Shown: positions 7,842 through 17,406 of the stretch, one piece after another
Position numbering within the stretch: position 1 is the stretch's first letter
Layout: each line of letters begins with the position of its first letter
DNA from: Sporosalibacterium faouarense
GTDB taxonomy: Bacteria > Bacillota > Clostridia > Tissierellales > VENL01
Direction: 5' to 3'
NCBI RefSeq assembly: GCF_016765695.1
Contig: NZ_JAETGO010000075.1
Location: 1 to 64,000 of the forward strand
DNA length: 64,000 nucleotides
Position numbers and translations under genes: made by a program
Notes under the pieces: model-generated
Told to the model about the DNA's origin: nothing
Databases searched by the model: none
The model's input: the letters and a program-made list of their open reading frames with translations, nothing else

Positions 7842-9662
7842 ATGAGAAAAGAAATAAAGTTAGTTAGTTTTATTTTTTTAATTGTATTTCTATCTTTAAG
7901 TATAAGTGCATGTTCATATAATACACCATCTTATACTGTTAGTTTTGACAGTAATGGGGGAAGTTCAGTAGAAAGTACTTTAGTAGAAAAAGGACGACTA
8001 ATAACTTCAGAGGATTTAAAACCTTCTAAAGATGATGGATCCATGTTCTTAGGTTGGTACTCAGATAAAGACCTTACAGAGAAATGGCAATTTGATAAGT
8101 ATATTGTTACAGGGGATATGACACTTTATGCCAAATGGAGACTATTAGCTGATTATCCGTCAGAGCTTGCTATGGCTAATAAAGCATTTAGTAGCTCAAT
8201 TAAATGGATTCAAAGTGATGTAATACCACAAAAGACAAAATTCACTGTTTTATTAGCTAAAGGTTCAGAAAAAACAGATGAAAATGGTAATATAACTTAT
8301 AGTTATGGAAAAGCAGTTCCTGTAGATGGACTATTCACTGTAGCAGATGATCAATATACTGTTATTTGGACTCCAAATGAAATTCCACAATCAGGTGTAT
8401 ATAGAGCTACTATTAAAACAACTCAACCAAATAATAGTATAGAAATAAAAGATGTTACTTTAGAAGGAGCTGTTTTTAAAGGGGCAGGAACTTTGGATAA
8501 TCCATATATAGTATCTAGTGCTACTGATCTTGATACTATAACCAAAGGTGGAGGAACTATAGGAAATGGCAAATACTATCTTCAAACAAAAGATATTATG
8601 GATGCTACTGGAAATATAGGCGATGAAACCATATTTGATGGTAACTATGATGGAAATAATAGAACAATTACAATAGTTGGAGATTCAACTGCTGGATTAT
8701 TCTATCATATTAGTGGTAAGGTCAAAAACCTTAAATTATCTGGTTCAATTGTTTCAACAAATATTTCAAGTATTGGATTATTATCGAATTATAACTCAGG
8801 GATAATTGAAAATGTTTTAACATGTGAAAGAGGAGATTCAGTTAAAAGTAAGGCTGGTACTGTCGGCGATATTGATTCCAAGGATTTAGGCGGTGCAGGT
8901 GGTATAGTTGGCACTAATCTAAAGAGTGGGATTATTTTAGATAGTGAGAATAATGCCAGAGTGATGGCAAACATTGGCGCTGGTGGAATCGCAGGACAAA
9001 ATTTCGGAACTATCGAAAATTCTATAAATTATGGAAGAATCGGTGCTGGTAATACTCTTGAAAGTGGAAAAAGTAAGGCTAAGGCTTTATATAGTTATAT
9101 GGGAGGAATTGCTGGATTTAATTATGGTACTATTTCACGTAGTGGCAATTCAGTTAAATCAGATGCAAATAATTCTGGTAATGTTTTTACTCAGAGAAAT
9201 GATGTAGATGCTGAAAGTAATTTTAATATCTCACTAGGAGGAATTGCGGGATATAATAGCGATTCAGGAATAATTAAAGAATCTTATAACACAGCAGAAC
9301 GAATACATGGAGATTCTATTGCTGGTGGATTGGTTGGAACAAATGCTGGTGTGGTTGAATATAGCTATAGTACAACAGCCGTTGCAGCCAGAGAAAAAGT
9401 TGGTGGAATTGTTGGTACATTGATAGATAATGGTGTTGTTAATAATTGTTATAGTACTGGTACCGTATCAGTATTTAATACAGGAGCTAAAGCTTATGCA
9501 ATTAGTGAAATAGCTAATGATTCTGTATATATTTCTGGAGATGATTATGGGTCACCTCCAAATGGAGATAATAACGTCACTGGGAATCCCACTGTTAAAG
9601 ATATGATTAATACATTAGGAGATAAATTTACAAACACTGGTAAATTTACTTGGCAAAACTAA
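7842..9662 (+). CDS. surface lipoprotein with InlB-type repeat and GLUG-like repeats
   Basis: 606 aa. A lipoprotein signal peptide ends in the lipobox ISAC (Cys24). Residues ~30-105 match the Listeria-Bacteroides (InlB B-repeat) beta-grasp unit: YTVSFDSNGG...GWYSDKDLTEKW...MTLYAKW. The second half carries repeated GLUG-like units (GGIVGTN, GGIAGQNFGTIENS, GGIAGFNYGTIS, GGIAGYNSDSG, GGLVGTNAGVVEYSYS), expected to form a beta-helix. It is a probable adhesion or cell-surface binding protein. The start is the ATG after GGGAGGAGTAGAG; an upstream in-frame ATG overlaps that ribosome site. It lies 27 nt after malic enzyme. Confidence 0.82.
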   Translation: MRKEIKLVSFIFLIVFLSLSISACSYNTPSYTVSFDSNGGSSVESTLVEKGRLITSEDLKPSKDDGSMFLGWYSDKDLTEKWQFDKYIVTGDMTLYAKWRLLADYPSELAMANKAFSSSIKWIQSDVIPQKTKFTVLLAKGSEKTDENGNITYSYGKAVPVDGLFTVADDQYTVIWTPNEIPQSGVYRATIKTTQPNNSIEIKDVTLEGAVFKGAGTLDNPYIVSSATDLDTITKGGGTIGNGKYYLQTKDIMDATGNIGDETIFDGNYDGNNRTITIVGDSTAGLFYHISGKVKNLKLSGSIVSTNISSIGLLSNYNSGIIENVLTCERGDSVKSKAGTVGDIDSKDLGGAGGIVGTNLKSGIILDSENNARVMANIGAGGIAGQNFGTIENSINYGRIGAGNTLESGKSKAKALYSYMGGIAGFNYGTISRSGNSVKSDANNSGNVFTQRNDVDAESNFNISLGGIAGYNSDSGIIKESYNTAERIHGDSIAGGLVGTNAGVVEYSYSTTAVAAREKVGGIVGTLIDNGVVNNCYSTGTVSVFNTGAKAYAISEIANDSVYISGDDYGSPPNGDNNVTGNPTVKDMINTLGDKFTNTGKFTWQN

Positions 9663-9699
9663 AACTTGTTTTAACTAAGGTGATATAAATTATACACAT

Positions 9700-9738
9700 A
9701 AAAGGATAGGTTCTACTCGAGTAGAACCTATCCTTTTA
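9700..9738. terminator. bidirectional terminator
   Basis: AAAAGGATAGGTTCTACTC and GAGTAGAACCTATCCTTTT form a perfect 19-bp inverted repeat, with A/T runs at both ends. It can end the lipoprotein transcript on + and the glycosyltransferase transcript on -. Confidence 0.88.
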
Positions 9739-9879
9739 TATTTACGGCTAATGTTTAATAATTTCACCTGGCTTAGAAACATTTATTAATATTAAAGCAA
9801 TTATTAATATAGTTATCATTAGAAGTTAAAATAGAATATTGCTATTACTATTCTGTTAGTCATATATATACTACTAGAT

Positions 9880-10992
9880 TTAATCATTTTTAGCAGACTC
9901 AATTATCTTAAGATTATTCTTTAATCTTTCATTATCTGGAGCATAACTAAGTGCAGCTCTAGCATGTTCATAAGATTTATCCAGAAGATTCAAGTGGTAT
10001 GCAGAAATAGCACATAAATCATTAGGGGTGAAATCCCAGGCATATCCCATATTGACATATGTTTTAGTCTTTTGTTTAATTCTCAAAGCATTTTCAGACA
10101 AAAAGAATGTCATTGGCCAGTCTTTTAACTTATAACACATTTTTGAGAACTCAACATAAGGTTCGCGCATATGAGGAGCTTCAGCAATCGCTCTATAAAA
10201 CCAGCTGTAAGCATCTTTAATCAGATCAAGTTTCCAATAGCAATTTGCTATCCAACGCATAGCTGCACATCGCTCTTCATTCCATGTTGCAGATGGCATG
10301 TCAAGATAAGATTTGAGGGTATCAATACATTTTTGCCATTCACCCTTATACATATATTCTCTACCAAGATAATAGCGCATTCGGTCATCATCTGGCTCTT
10401 CCTTTACTGCAAACTCAAGAAGAGTTAAATAAGAACTGCGAGATTTCGAATTATCAGGATAATGATTGAGTACCATACCTTCAATGTATACCTTTTCAAC
10501 AGGCTTATTACCCTCATATTTTATATATTCATGAACTGGACATTTCCAGCGAAAACCGTGTCGTTCATGAACCTTAAAGTAGTTAATCTGGATACCAGGA
10601 GTTCCATCTGGTTTGAGACTTCGATTATAAAGATATTTCCCTGATTTTGCTATTGGACCTTTATGCCTAGGCTTATGGTTTCCCCATGCTGTTTCTAACT
10701 TTTCACGCCATCCAGGATTAAACACTTCATCAAGGTCGGTACAAACACATATATCCACATCTTTTGGGACATTATCAAGAGAAATATTACGTGCTACGTC
10801 AAACCTCCATGGTTTTACTTCAGTAGTATAGACAATTGCACCTCTTTTCTGAAGTTTATCTGGAGTTCCATCGGTAGAGCCAGTATCGGTCACTACTACA
10901 AGATCGGCTTCATCCATTGAATCCATCCATTTTTCAACAAAACTTACTTCATTTTTACATATTGCATAAACACATATTTTGTATTTACTCAT
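9880..10992 (-). CDS. family-2-like glycosyltransferase with TPR tail (copy 2)
   Basis: 370 aa, second gene of a two-gene unit. The N-terminal GT-A domain begins MSKYKICVYAICKNEVSFVEKW and has VTDTGSTDGT and the metal-binding CTDLDEVF (DxD-type) near residue 88. The C-terminal ~170 residues are helical repeats of TPR type (RMRYYLGREYMYKGEWQKCIDTLKSYL). There is no signal or membrane segment. It is paralogous to the gene just upstream (shared WRFD.ARNI, ATWNEER, YLGREYMY). The acceptor is unknown; similar proteins glycosylate surface or phage-related targets. ATG overlaps the upstream stop by 8 nt, with GGGGTG as ribosome site. Confidence 0.78.
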   Translation of the reverse strand: MSKYKICVYAICKNEVSFVEKWMDSMDEADLVVVTDTGSTDGTPDKLQKRGAIVYTTEVKPWRFDVARNISLDNVPKDVDICVCTDLDEVFNPGWREKLETAWGNHKPRHKGPIAKSGKYLYNRSLKPDGTPGIQINYFKVHERHGFRWKCPVHEYIKYEGNKPVEKVYIEGMVLNHYPDNSKSRSSYLTLLEFAVKEEPDDDRMRYYLGREYMYKGEWQKCIDTLKSYLDMPSATWNEERCAAMRWIANCYWKLDLIKDAYSWFYRAIAEAPHMREPYVEFSKMCYKLKDWPMTFFLSENALRIKQKTKTYVNMGYAWDFTPNDLCAISAYHLNLLDKSYEHARAALSYAPDNERLKNNLKIIESAKND

Positions 10993-12100
10993 GACAGCAC
11001 CCCATTTTCTGACTTTTCATTGAGTCTTTCTCTATCAATTCTAAATTGGATTTTAGACGTTGATTTAAGGGATTCAACTCATATGCCTTTTTAGCATAAT
11101 TTAATGATTCATCATATAATCCAAGTCTATAAGCACCAATGGCACCATAATCGTAGAGGGCAAAGTCCCAACATGCTTCTTCAACAAGATAACTACCCGA
11201 TTTTTTTGTGATAGATAGCCCTTTTTTAATCATTGCATAGACCATAGACCAATTTCTTTCCTTATAACCTAACTTAGCCATGTAGAGGTATGGCTCACGT
11301 ACATTTGGACATTCAGCTATAGCTCTAAAGAGCCAAGCTTTTGCTTTTCTTAGATTTCCTTTCGACTCATAGCATTGAGAAATAAAACGCATAGATGCAC
11401 TGCGCTCTTCATTCCATGTTGCAGTGGAAAGAGTTAGGTACTTTTTTAATACTTCAATGCATTGGTCGTACATCTCATAATACATGTACTCACGACCAAG
11501 CCAAAAAATAGTTCTATCATCTTGAGGGTTTTCCTTTGCTGAAAGTTCTAGTAGGGGTAGGTATTGACTTCGAGATTTAGTTTTATCTGGATAATGATTA
11601 AGGACTAGTCCATTCACCCATACGGTTTTATCATCTTTAGTTCCACTGTATTCTAAAATTTCATGAACAGGATGAATCCAATGGAAATTATGGCGACAGT
11701 GTATTTTTTCCATAGGATATTGTTTTTTTGGTGTTTTATCAGAATTATAGCTACTAGTGAATAGGTATCTTGCACGGGTATACTTTGAACTCCATGCTGA
11801 TTCTAGTTTTTGTCTCCATCCAGACTCAAAAACTTCGTCAAGATCATTACAAACGCAGATATCTACATCTTCAGGTACGTGACTTAACGCAATATTTCGA
11901 GCTTTATCAAAACGCCAAGGTGATATAATCTTTTCATAAACGATGGCTCCCTTTTGGCGTAGCTTCTCAACAGTATTATCTTCTGAGCCTGTATCTAATA
12001 CAACAACCATATCCGCTTCGCTAACAGAATCCATCCAGCGATCCACAAATTGTTCTTCATTTTTACTGATTGCATATACACAAATTTTATACTTTGACAA
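10985..12100 (-). CDS. family-2-like glycosyltransferase with TPR tail (copy 1)
   Basis: 371 aa, first gene of the pair. It begins MSKYKICVYAISKNEEQFVDRWMDS, with VLDTGSEDNT and the DxD-like NDLDEVF, then TPR-like helices (FWLGREYMYYEMYDQCIEVLKKYL). It is clearly homologous to its downstream neighbour along the whole length, so the pair arose by tandem duplication, probably giving related specificities. The start codon is TTG (12098-12100), about 9 nt after AGGAG; no in-frame ATG fits better. The substrate is not known. Confidence 0.78.
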   Translation of the reverse strand: MSKYKICVYAISKNEEQFVDRWMDSVSEADMVVVLDTGSEDNTVEKLRQKGAIVYEKIISPWRFDKARNIALSHVPEDVDICVCNDLDEVFESGWRQKLESAWSSKYTRARYLFTSSYNSDKTPKKQYPMEKIHCRHNFHWIHPVHEILEYSGTKDDKTVWVNGLVLNHYPDKTKSRSQYLPLLELSAKENPQDDRTIFWLGREYMYYEMYDQCIEVLKKYLTLSTATWNEERSASMRFISQCYESKGNLRKAKAWLFRAIAECPNVREPYLYMAKLGYKERNWSMVYAMIKKGLSITKKSGSYLVEEACWDFALYDYGAIGAYRLGLYDESLNYAKKAYELNPLNQRLKSNLELIEKDSMKSQKMGCCHE

Positions 12101-12369
12101 AACTATTCACTCCTATATTAAAAACAATAATATTTGATTCATAATAATATATGCACTACTAAAGATTCGAGTTCATAAAAGGCAAAGCTTTAAAATGTGA
12201 ATCAATGAATTAAGATATTATATAACTGTTTCTTTGTGTTATCTATGATAAAAAAGAAAGTTTATATAAATGACTATGAAGACAGTGATTTTGAAAATAC
12301 ATGAAACATTTTTTTGATATTCTCCGTCAAAAGAATATAGATGAGAAAATTGCATATAAAAATCTTTTA

Positions 12370-12416
12370 AAAATATATTTGATTTGTAAATATGCAATTT
12401 CCATAGATAATAAAAA
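12370..12416 (+). promoter_or_regulatory. promoter block shared with the Crp/Fnr gene
   Basis: TTGTAA (12384-12389), 16 nt, GATAAT (12406-12411). The whole 47-bp block is identical at 42 positions to 42759-42805 upstream of the Crp/Fnr gene, without gaps. It includes the partial inverted repeat TTGTAAATATGCAA over the -35. Common control of the two genes is likely. The rest of the 12101-12369 gap holds only AT-rich sequence. Confidence 0.55.
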
Positions 12417-12437
12417 TATGAAAAGTGAGGGAATAAA

Positions 12438-13115
12438 ATGGATTTAAAATCAAGAATCTTTACAATAAGTACAGCTGCTTTATTAACAATGTCCTTTACA
12501 GTTGGAAGTTTTGCTGACAGTCCAAAGTTTACTGATTTGTCAGATATAAAGGGAAAAGATAAAATATTAGAACTTCAAGATAAAGGTTATGTAAAAGGTG
12601 TTGGCAATGATTTATTTGAGCCTAATAAGGCCATTACAACTGCAGAAAGTATACAGCTTATGGTCAATGCTTTTGAATTTAACATCGATTTAGTAAGGTT
12701 CATAAAAGCACCTAAGGCAACAGATTATTTCACTAATGCAGATGATGATGCTTGGTATGCAGATGCATTAATTATTGCTTCTGTTAATGGATTAAGCTTT
12801 GAAAATGATATTGAATTATCTCATGAAATGACAAGGGAAGAATTCACATTTCAGCTTATAAAAGCAATGGAACAAAAAGGTGATTTACCAATGATAAATA
12901 TTGTGCCAATTGAAATTACAGATGAAGACCAAATGGCAATAGAATATTCAGGTGCAATTCAAAGAGCAATTATTTATGGTGTAGTAGAACTAGATTCAGA
13001 TGGTAAATTTGATCCAAAGACTGAAATAAGCCGTGAAGAAGCTGCAGTGCAAATATACAATGCTTTAGAGTATTTAAAGGCACATCCAGCTCCTGTTATA
13101 GAGCCAGAAAAATAA
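12438..13115 (+). CDS. secreted S-layer-homology (SLH) protein
   Basis: 225 aa. A signal peptide (~1-26, ends SFADS) is followed by three SLH-like units: FTDLSDIKGKDKILELQDKGYVKGVGNDLFEPNKAITTAESIQL, then DDAWYADALIIASVNGL...MTREEFTFQL, then YSGAIQRAIIYGVV...FDPKTEISREEAAVQI. SLH domains hold proteins to pyruvylated secondary cell-wall polymers. There is no further domain, so it may be a small wall-anchored structural or adaptor protein. The start is ATG 12438 after GAGGGAATAAA. Its promoter block matches that of the Crp/Fnr gene at 42821. Confidence 0.82.
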   Translation: MDLKSRIFTISTAALLTMSFTVGSFADSPKFTDLSDIKGKDKILELQDKGYVKGVGNDLFEPNKAITTAESIQLMVNAFEFNIDLVRFIKAPKATDYFTNADDDAWYADALIIASVNGLSFENDIELSHEMTREEFTFQLIKAMEQKGDLPMINIVPIEITDEDQMAIEYSGAIQRAIIYGVVELDSDGKFDPKTEISREEAAVQIYNALEYLKAHPAPVIEPEK

Positions 13116-13161
13116 TTATTGTCTTTTTTAATATAGTAGCTTTAAAAAAACTATAAACATG

Positions 13162-13212
13162 AAAAAAGGATTGAACTCTGTATTATACAGTGGGATATCC
13201 TTTCTTTTTTTA
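13162..13212 (+). terminator. intrinsic terminator after SLH gene
   Basis: AAAAAAGGAT pairs with ATCCTTTCTTTTTT, with an inner CTGTATTATACAG hairpin and a long T run. The remaining gap (13213-13466) is AT-rich with no gene seen. Confidence 0.7.
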
Positions 13213-13466
13213 AAAGTTTTATTATATAAGGTAAATTCTCTAAAAGAAACGCAAAAATATAGAATAGTAGAGACTTTTACATAAAGTACTAATTTAATAA
13301 GAATACAAAATATAACTATTAAAATAATTTTAGCTATTTTTATATTGACAATTAAAAACCTTTCTCCTATAATGAAATTATAGAAGCTTCTAGTATAACG
13401 CTGTATATGGTTTTGTGGCGTTTTGTTTATATAACTGTATAATCATATTATATGAGGAGTGATAAG

Positions 13467-14906
13467 ATGAACGACACAATATTGAACGGTCTTAATGAAA
13501 CAATAAAAAATGCAATGACTGAATTGAATGTACCTGGTGCTCAGGTAGCCATTGTAAAGGATGGAGAAGTCATTTACTCAGAAGCGTTTGGGTATGCGAA
13601 TTTAGACAAAAAAATTCTAATGACAAAAGAACACATCTTACCTATAGGTTCTTCTAGCAAGTCGTTTACGGCTACAGCTGCTGTTATGCTAGCAAATGAT
13701 GGGAAATTAGATCTAGATGAACCAATACGTACTTATATGCCAGAATTTAAACTGTATGACTCTATAGCTACTTATCAGGCTACACCAAGAGACTTACTTT
13801 GTCACAGGACGGGAATTCCAAGGCATGATTTAATGTGGTTTAATTGGAATGATTTAGAACGTAAGGATCTAGCTCTAAATAGAATTTCACATCTGAAAAA
13901 TAGTATTCCATTTAGAAGTGGGTGGCAATATCAAAATCAAATGTTTGCTATGATAGGATACTTAATTGAAAAAATAAGTGGCAAAACATGGGAAGAGTTT
14001 GTAGAAGAGAAGATTTTTGAACCTTTAGGAATTAAAGAGTATAGTTTCCAAATTCCATATCCAGATAATAGTGGAAAATATGCAAGATTATACACACCAA
14101 ATAAGGATGGTGTTAATGAGGAAAACGAACCATTAGTTATAGATGCTTTAGGACCAGCAGGTTCTATTAATACAACAATCGATGAATTAGCAAAATGGAT
14201 TATTTTTAATCTTAATATTGGAAAAGTAGGAGAGAAATCATTAATAGAGGAAAATCAATTTAAAGAATTATACAAACCTAATATTCCATATCAGATACTA
14301 CCATTTGAATTCCAAGAGCGTACAACAGTAGGATATGGACTAGGATGGACTATCGATTCTTTCCGTGGGCATAAAGTTGTTGACCATGGGGGTAATGTGA
14401 ATGGAGGTTCTGCATTAATTTCCTTTATGCCAGATGATAGTATTGGATGTGCCATTCTTACAAATGCCAACAGCAATCTATTTGGTGATGCATTGTCCAT
14501 GGAAATATATGATAGATATCTTGGATATGAAGGGGAAAAGAATTGGTTTACTGAATATCAGGATGGAATGAATGCTCTACTATCAGCCATGAAAGGACAA
14601 CTCTATGCTATTTATGATACAAAGATTGAAGATAAGCCTTACAGTCATAAATTAGAAGAATATGCAGGAGAATATACTAATTCTGGTTATGGTGATATCA
14701 GCATTACAGTTAAAGGAAATGTACTGCATATGCAGTATCATAATAATTCGATGGAAGTTAAACATCTTCATTATGATATTTTTACTTTTGAATTGTTTGG
14801 AGGACCTCACTCTATTTCATTTGCTACAGGAGTAGATGGAAGTATTTCATCACTAAGTATACCCTTTGAACCTTCTGTAGAACCAATATTATTTACTAAG
14901 AAATAA
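13467..14906 (+). CDS. serine hydrolase of the beta-lactamase/PBP (class C-like) family
   Basis: 479 aa. Active-site motif S62-S-S-K65 in GSSSKSFTA, second motif Y-Q-N in GWQYQNQMF, and third motif H-G-G in VDHGGNVNGG: the triad of AmpC/EstB/DD-peptidase-like serine hydrolases. A C-terminal ~100-residue beta domain follows (DUF3471-like position). There is no signal peptide, so the protein appears cytoplasmic, which points to an esterase or peptidase of cell-wall or peptide fragments rather than a secreted beta-lactamase. The start is the ATG after GAGGAGTGATAAG. It lies upstream of the XRE-epimerase cluster, with ~75 nt before that operon's operator. Confidence 0.82.
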   Translation: MNDTILNGLNETIKNAMTELNVPGAQVAIVKDGEVIYSEAFGYANLDKKILMTKEHILPIGSSSKSFTATAAVMLANDGKLDLDEPIRTYMPEFKLYDSIATYQATPRDLLCHRTGIPRHDLMWFNWNDLERKDLALNRISHLKNSIPFRSGWQYQNQMFAMIGYLIEKISGKTWEEFVEEKIFEPLGIKEYSFQIPYPDNSGKYARLYTPNKDGVNEENEPLVIDALGPAGSINTTIDELAKWIIFNLNIGKVGEKSLIEENQFKELYKPNIPYQILPFEFQERTTVGYGLGWTIDSFRGHKVVDHGGNVNGGSALISFMPDDSIGCAILTNANSNLFGDALSMEIYDRYLGYEGEKNWFTEYQDGMNALLSAMKGQLYAIYDTKIEDKPYSHKLEEYAGEYTNSGYGDISITVKGNVLHMQYHNNSMEVKHLHYDIFTFELFGGPHSISFATGVDGSISSLSIPFEPSVEPILFTKK

Positions 14907-14981
14907 ATTATTAAAAGGACTGTTAGAAAGTATAGCTCTCTTTGAAAATTACTAATTTAACTTATTCTGTAAATGAAAAAA

Positions 14982-14998
14982 ATAGTATGGTATACTAT
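14982..14998 (+). promoter_or_regulatory. palindromic operator at the XRE-cupin promoter
   Basis: ATAGTAT-GGT-ATACTAT is a perfect 7-3-7 inverted repeat containing TATACT, a usable -10 box, about 50 nt before the first XRE-cupin start. It is a natural site for autoregulation by one or both downstream XRE regulators. A small AGGCG/CGCCT hairpin follows in the leader (15003-15022). Confidence 0.5.
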
Positions 14999-15049
14999 GG
15001 ATGAGGCGTAGTTTGACACGCCTAAATAGTGATAGAAGAGGGAAAATTT

Positions 15050-15619
15050 ATGTTAGGAGATATATTAAGAGAAGCTAGAAAAAATAAAAAACTTACATTA
15101 GCAGAAGTAGCAAATCAAATTGGAGTAACAACAGGTTATCTTTCAAATCTAGAAAAAAACAGACAAGAACCTTCACTCTCAGTGTTAAGAGATCTTTCTG
15201 AAAAACTGGATATAGCAACATCTATGTTGTTCATGGAAGATACAGCTGAGGATGCTATTGTACTACGCAAGGGAGAAAGGTCCAATATTAAGTTTCAAAA
15301 TCTTGTTAGTGAAAGTGAAATTTTGACTCCTATGACATGGAGAAGTACAGATCCTACAGAAATAGAAGCGCTACGATTAGAGATTCCTCCCCGAAAACGT
15401 ATTTGTTCAGAGGACTTATCTACTAGTTCAGGTGAATGCATTTATGTACTAGAAGGAGAACTTGAATACAGGTATGGAAATGACAGTAAGAAGATAGAGA
15501 AGGGTGGAAGCATTTATATTCCACGGAAAACTGGACACTACATTTTTAATCCAGGAGAAGCTCCAGCTACTATTATATGGATTACAAAATCCACTATAGG
15601 AGGTCAGGGCAATGGGTAA
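15050..15619 (+). CDS. XRE-family regulator with cupin effector domain (1)
   Basis: 189 aa. An N-terminal XRE helix-turn-helix (LREARKNKKLTLAEVANQIGVTTGYLSNLEKNRQEPSLSVL, ~5-50) is followed by a cupin_2 domain (LEGELEYRYGNDSKKIEKGGSIYIPRKTGHYIFNPGE). Such HTH-cupin proteins sense small metabolites bound in the cupin barrel. The ATG at 15050 follows GAGGGAAAATTT; the GTG seven codons upstream lacks a ribosome site. It overlaps the next gene, a paralogue, by 8 nt, and the pair precedes a dipeptide epimerase, suggesting control of murein-peptide or amino-acid recycling. Confidence 0.88.
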   Translation: MLGDILREARKNKKLTLAEVANQIGVTTGYLSNLEKNRQEPSLSVLRDLSEKLDIATSMLFMEDTAEDAIVLRKGERSNIKFQNLVSESEILTPMTWRSTDPTEIEALRLEIPPRKRICSEDLSTSSGECIYVLEGELEYRYGNDSKKIEKGGSIYIPRKTGHYIFNPGEAPATIIWITKSTIGGQGNG

Positions 15620-16208
15620 GAAAGAAGTTTCCTTTAAGCTTATGGGAGATAAAATTCGGGATTTAAGACGAGAAAAGAAGATATCTTCTACTATTTTAGC
15701 AGAGTCGATAGGAGTGACACCTGCGTATATTTCACAGATTGAACGTAATATAGTGGAGCCATCTCTTCCTGTTCTTAGAAATCTTGCAAAGGCTTTAAAT
15801 GTTGAACTGTTATTTCTTTTTGAGTATGAAGCACCTACAGATGTACTTATTACATCTACTGGAAATGTTATGGAAAAGACAATTTCACAGGCAAATGCAA
15901 AATATCAGATACTTACCCCCATGAGACTTTATAATGGAGTTAAACCAGACATGTCTGTTATGATAGTGAAAATTGCAGGAGAAAAGACCGACTATGATGA
16001 AATGGTAACCCACGACTTTGTAGAGTTTTGTTATGTTCTAGAAGGGTGTATAGAATATAGAACAGATAAAAAGAATTATCATCTTTCAGAAGGAGATAGT
16101 ATTTATATTAAGAGAAATGTTCCACATTTACTTTATAATCCTAGTAGGAAAGAGGCGAAGCTTTTAGCTGTGTTAGGAAATATTCACCCTCATTTACAAA
16201 CAAGATAA
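15612..16208 (+). CDS. XRE-family regulator with cupin effector domain (2)
   Basis: 198 aa. Same architecture as the preceding gene: HTH (MGDKIRDLRREKKISSTILAESIGVTPAYISQIERNIVEPSLPVLRNLAKAL) then cupin (VEFCYVLEGCIEYRTDKKNYHLSEGDSIYIKRNVPHLLYNPS). The two may work as a heteromer or bind different ligands. The start overlaps the previous stop, with GGAGG 10 nt before the ATG. The dipeptide epimerase begins 123 nt later, with no terminator seen between. Confidence 0.88.
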   Translation: MGKKEVSFKLMGDKIRDLRREKKISSTILAESIGVTPAYISQIERNIVEPSLPVLRNLAKALNVELLFLFEYEAPTDVLITSTGNVMEKTISQANAKYQILTPMRLYNGVKPDMSVMIVKIAGEKTDYDEMVTHDFVEFCYVLEGCIEYRTDKKNYHLSEGDSIYIKRNVPHLLYNPSRKEAKLLAVLGNIHPHLQTR

Positions 16209-16331
16209 AGAGATTTTTGGTTCTTAAAACTAACAGCATCAAAGTATGATACTTACTATCTATCTGCTAATGAAATTATCAATAAACAGTCCTTTCTTTT
16301 AATGTAATGTAGAGAAAGAGAGGAAAACAAA

Positions 16332-17399
16332 ATGATAATAAAGGAAATTGTAGCTAAAAAAATCAAGTTGGAGTTAACGAATCCAATTTCCATCGCCATT
16401 GGTTCAATTGATTATTGTGAAACTGTTATTGTTAAGATTGAAACTGACGAAGGTCTTATAGGATATGGAGAAGGAGCCGGTATCACATTTGTGACAGGAG
16501 AAACAATTGATACAGTTATTAATGCAGTTGAAATATTAAAGAATAAACTAAAAGGTCTAAATCCATTTAGTATAGAATATATTCATAAAATAATGGATAA
16601 GACTCTTGTTAATAATACATCTGCAAAGGCAGCCATTGATATTGCCCTATATGATATTATGAGTAAATATACCAAAATGCCTTTGTATCGTTTACTTGGT
16701 GGAATTGCTAATAAAATAGAAACTGATATGACGATTGGAATTAGCACTCCAGAAGAAATGGCTAAAGAAGCGCTTCAAATTGTAAAGAGAGGATTTCGCT
16801 ATATTAAGATCAAGGCGGGACTGAATTCAAATGATGATATTGAGGCAATACGACAAATAAGGCAAGCAGTTGGAAAGTCAATCCATTTGAAAGTTGATGC
16901 AAATCAAGGCTGGAGCGTAGGGGATTCTATTCGCGTAATTCGGAGATTTGACGAATATGGTGTTGATGCTGTAGAACAACCAATTCCTTATTGGGATATT
17001 GATGGACTTGCATATATTAGATCAAAGTCACCTTTAAAAATAATGGCTGATGAAAGCTGTTTTTCTCCTCAAGATGCATTAAAATTAGTGAAAAAAGATG
17101 CAGTTGATATAATTAATATCAAATTAATGAAATGTGGAGGCATATATAAAGCTTTACAAATAAATACTATAGCGGAGGCAAGCGGAGTCCAATGTATGCT
17201 TGGTTGTATGATGGAGAGCAGAATCGGTATTTCAGCGGGGATAGCTTTAGTGACTTCTAGACAAAATTTTGTTTATGGAGATTTAGATAGCTTTATGTAT
17301 TTTAAAGAAGACGATATATTTCGAGGTGGATTTACCTATAAAGGACCTGATATTACATTATCAGATGATTATGGATTAGGAATTGAGATAGATTTTTAG
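16332..17399 (+). CDS. dipeptide epimerase (enolase superfamily, muconate-lactonizing subgroup)
   Basis: 355 aa, the usual length. Interconverts L- and D- configured residues in dipeptides; the best-known members act on L-Ala-D/L-Glu from murein recycling. The active site is seen in order: acid/base K in YIKIKAG, metal ligands D in LKVDANQGW, E in VEQPIPYWD and D in MADESC, and the second K in INIKLMKCGG. Substrate specificity varies widely in this subgroup, so L-Ala-L-Glu is only the default guess. It is the last gene of the XRE-cupin unit. ATG follows AGAGAGGAAAACAAA. Confidence 0.87.
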   Translation: MIIKEIVAKKIKLELTNPISIAIGSIDYCETVIVKIETDEGLIGYGEGAGITFVTGETIDTVINAVEILKNKLKGLNPFSIEYIHKIMDKTLVNNTSAKAAIDIALYDIMSKYTKMPLYRLLGGIANKIETDMTIGISTPEEMAKEALQIVKRGFRYIKIKAGLNSNDDIEAIRQIRQAVGKSIHLKVDANQGWSVGDSIRVIRRFDEYGVDAVEQPIPYWDIDGLAYIRSKSPLKIMADESCFSPQDALKLVKKDAVDIINIKLMKCGGIYKALQINTIAEASGVQCMLGCMMESRIGISAGIALVTSRQNFVYGDLDSFMYFKEDDIFRGGFTYKGPDITLSDDYGLGIEIDF

Positions 17400-17406
17400 G
17401 ATTAAT

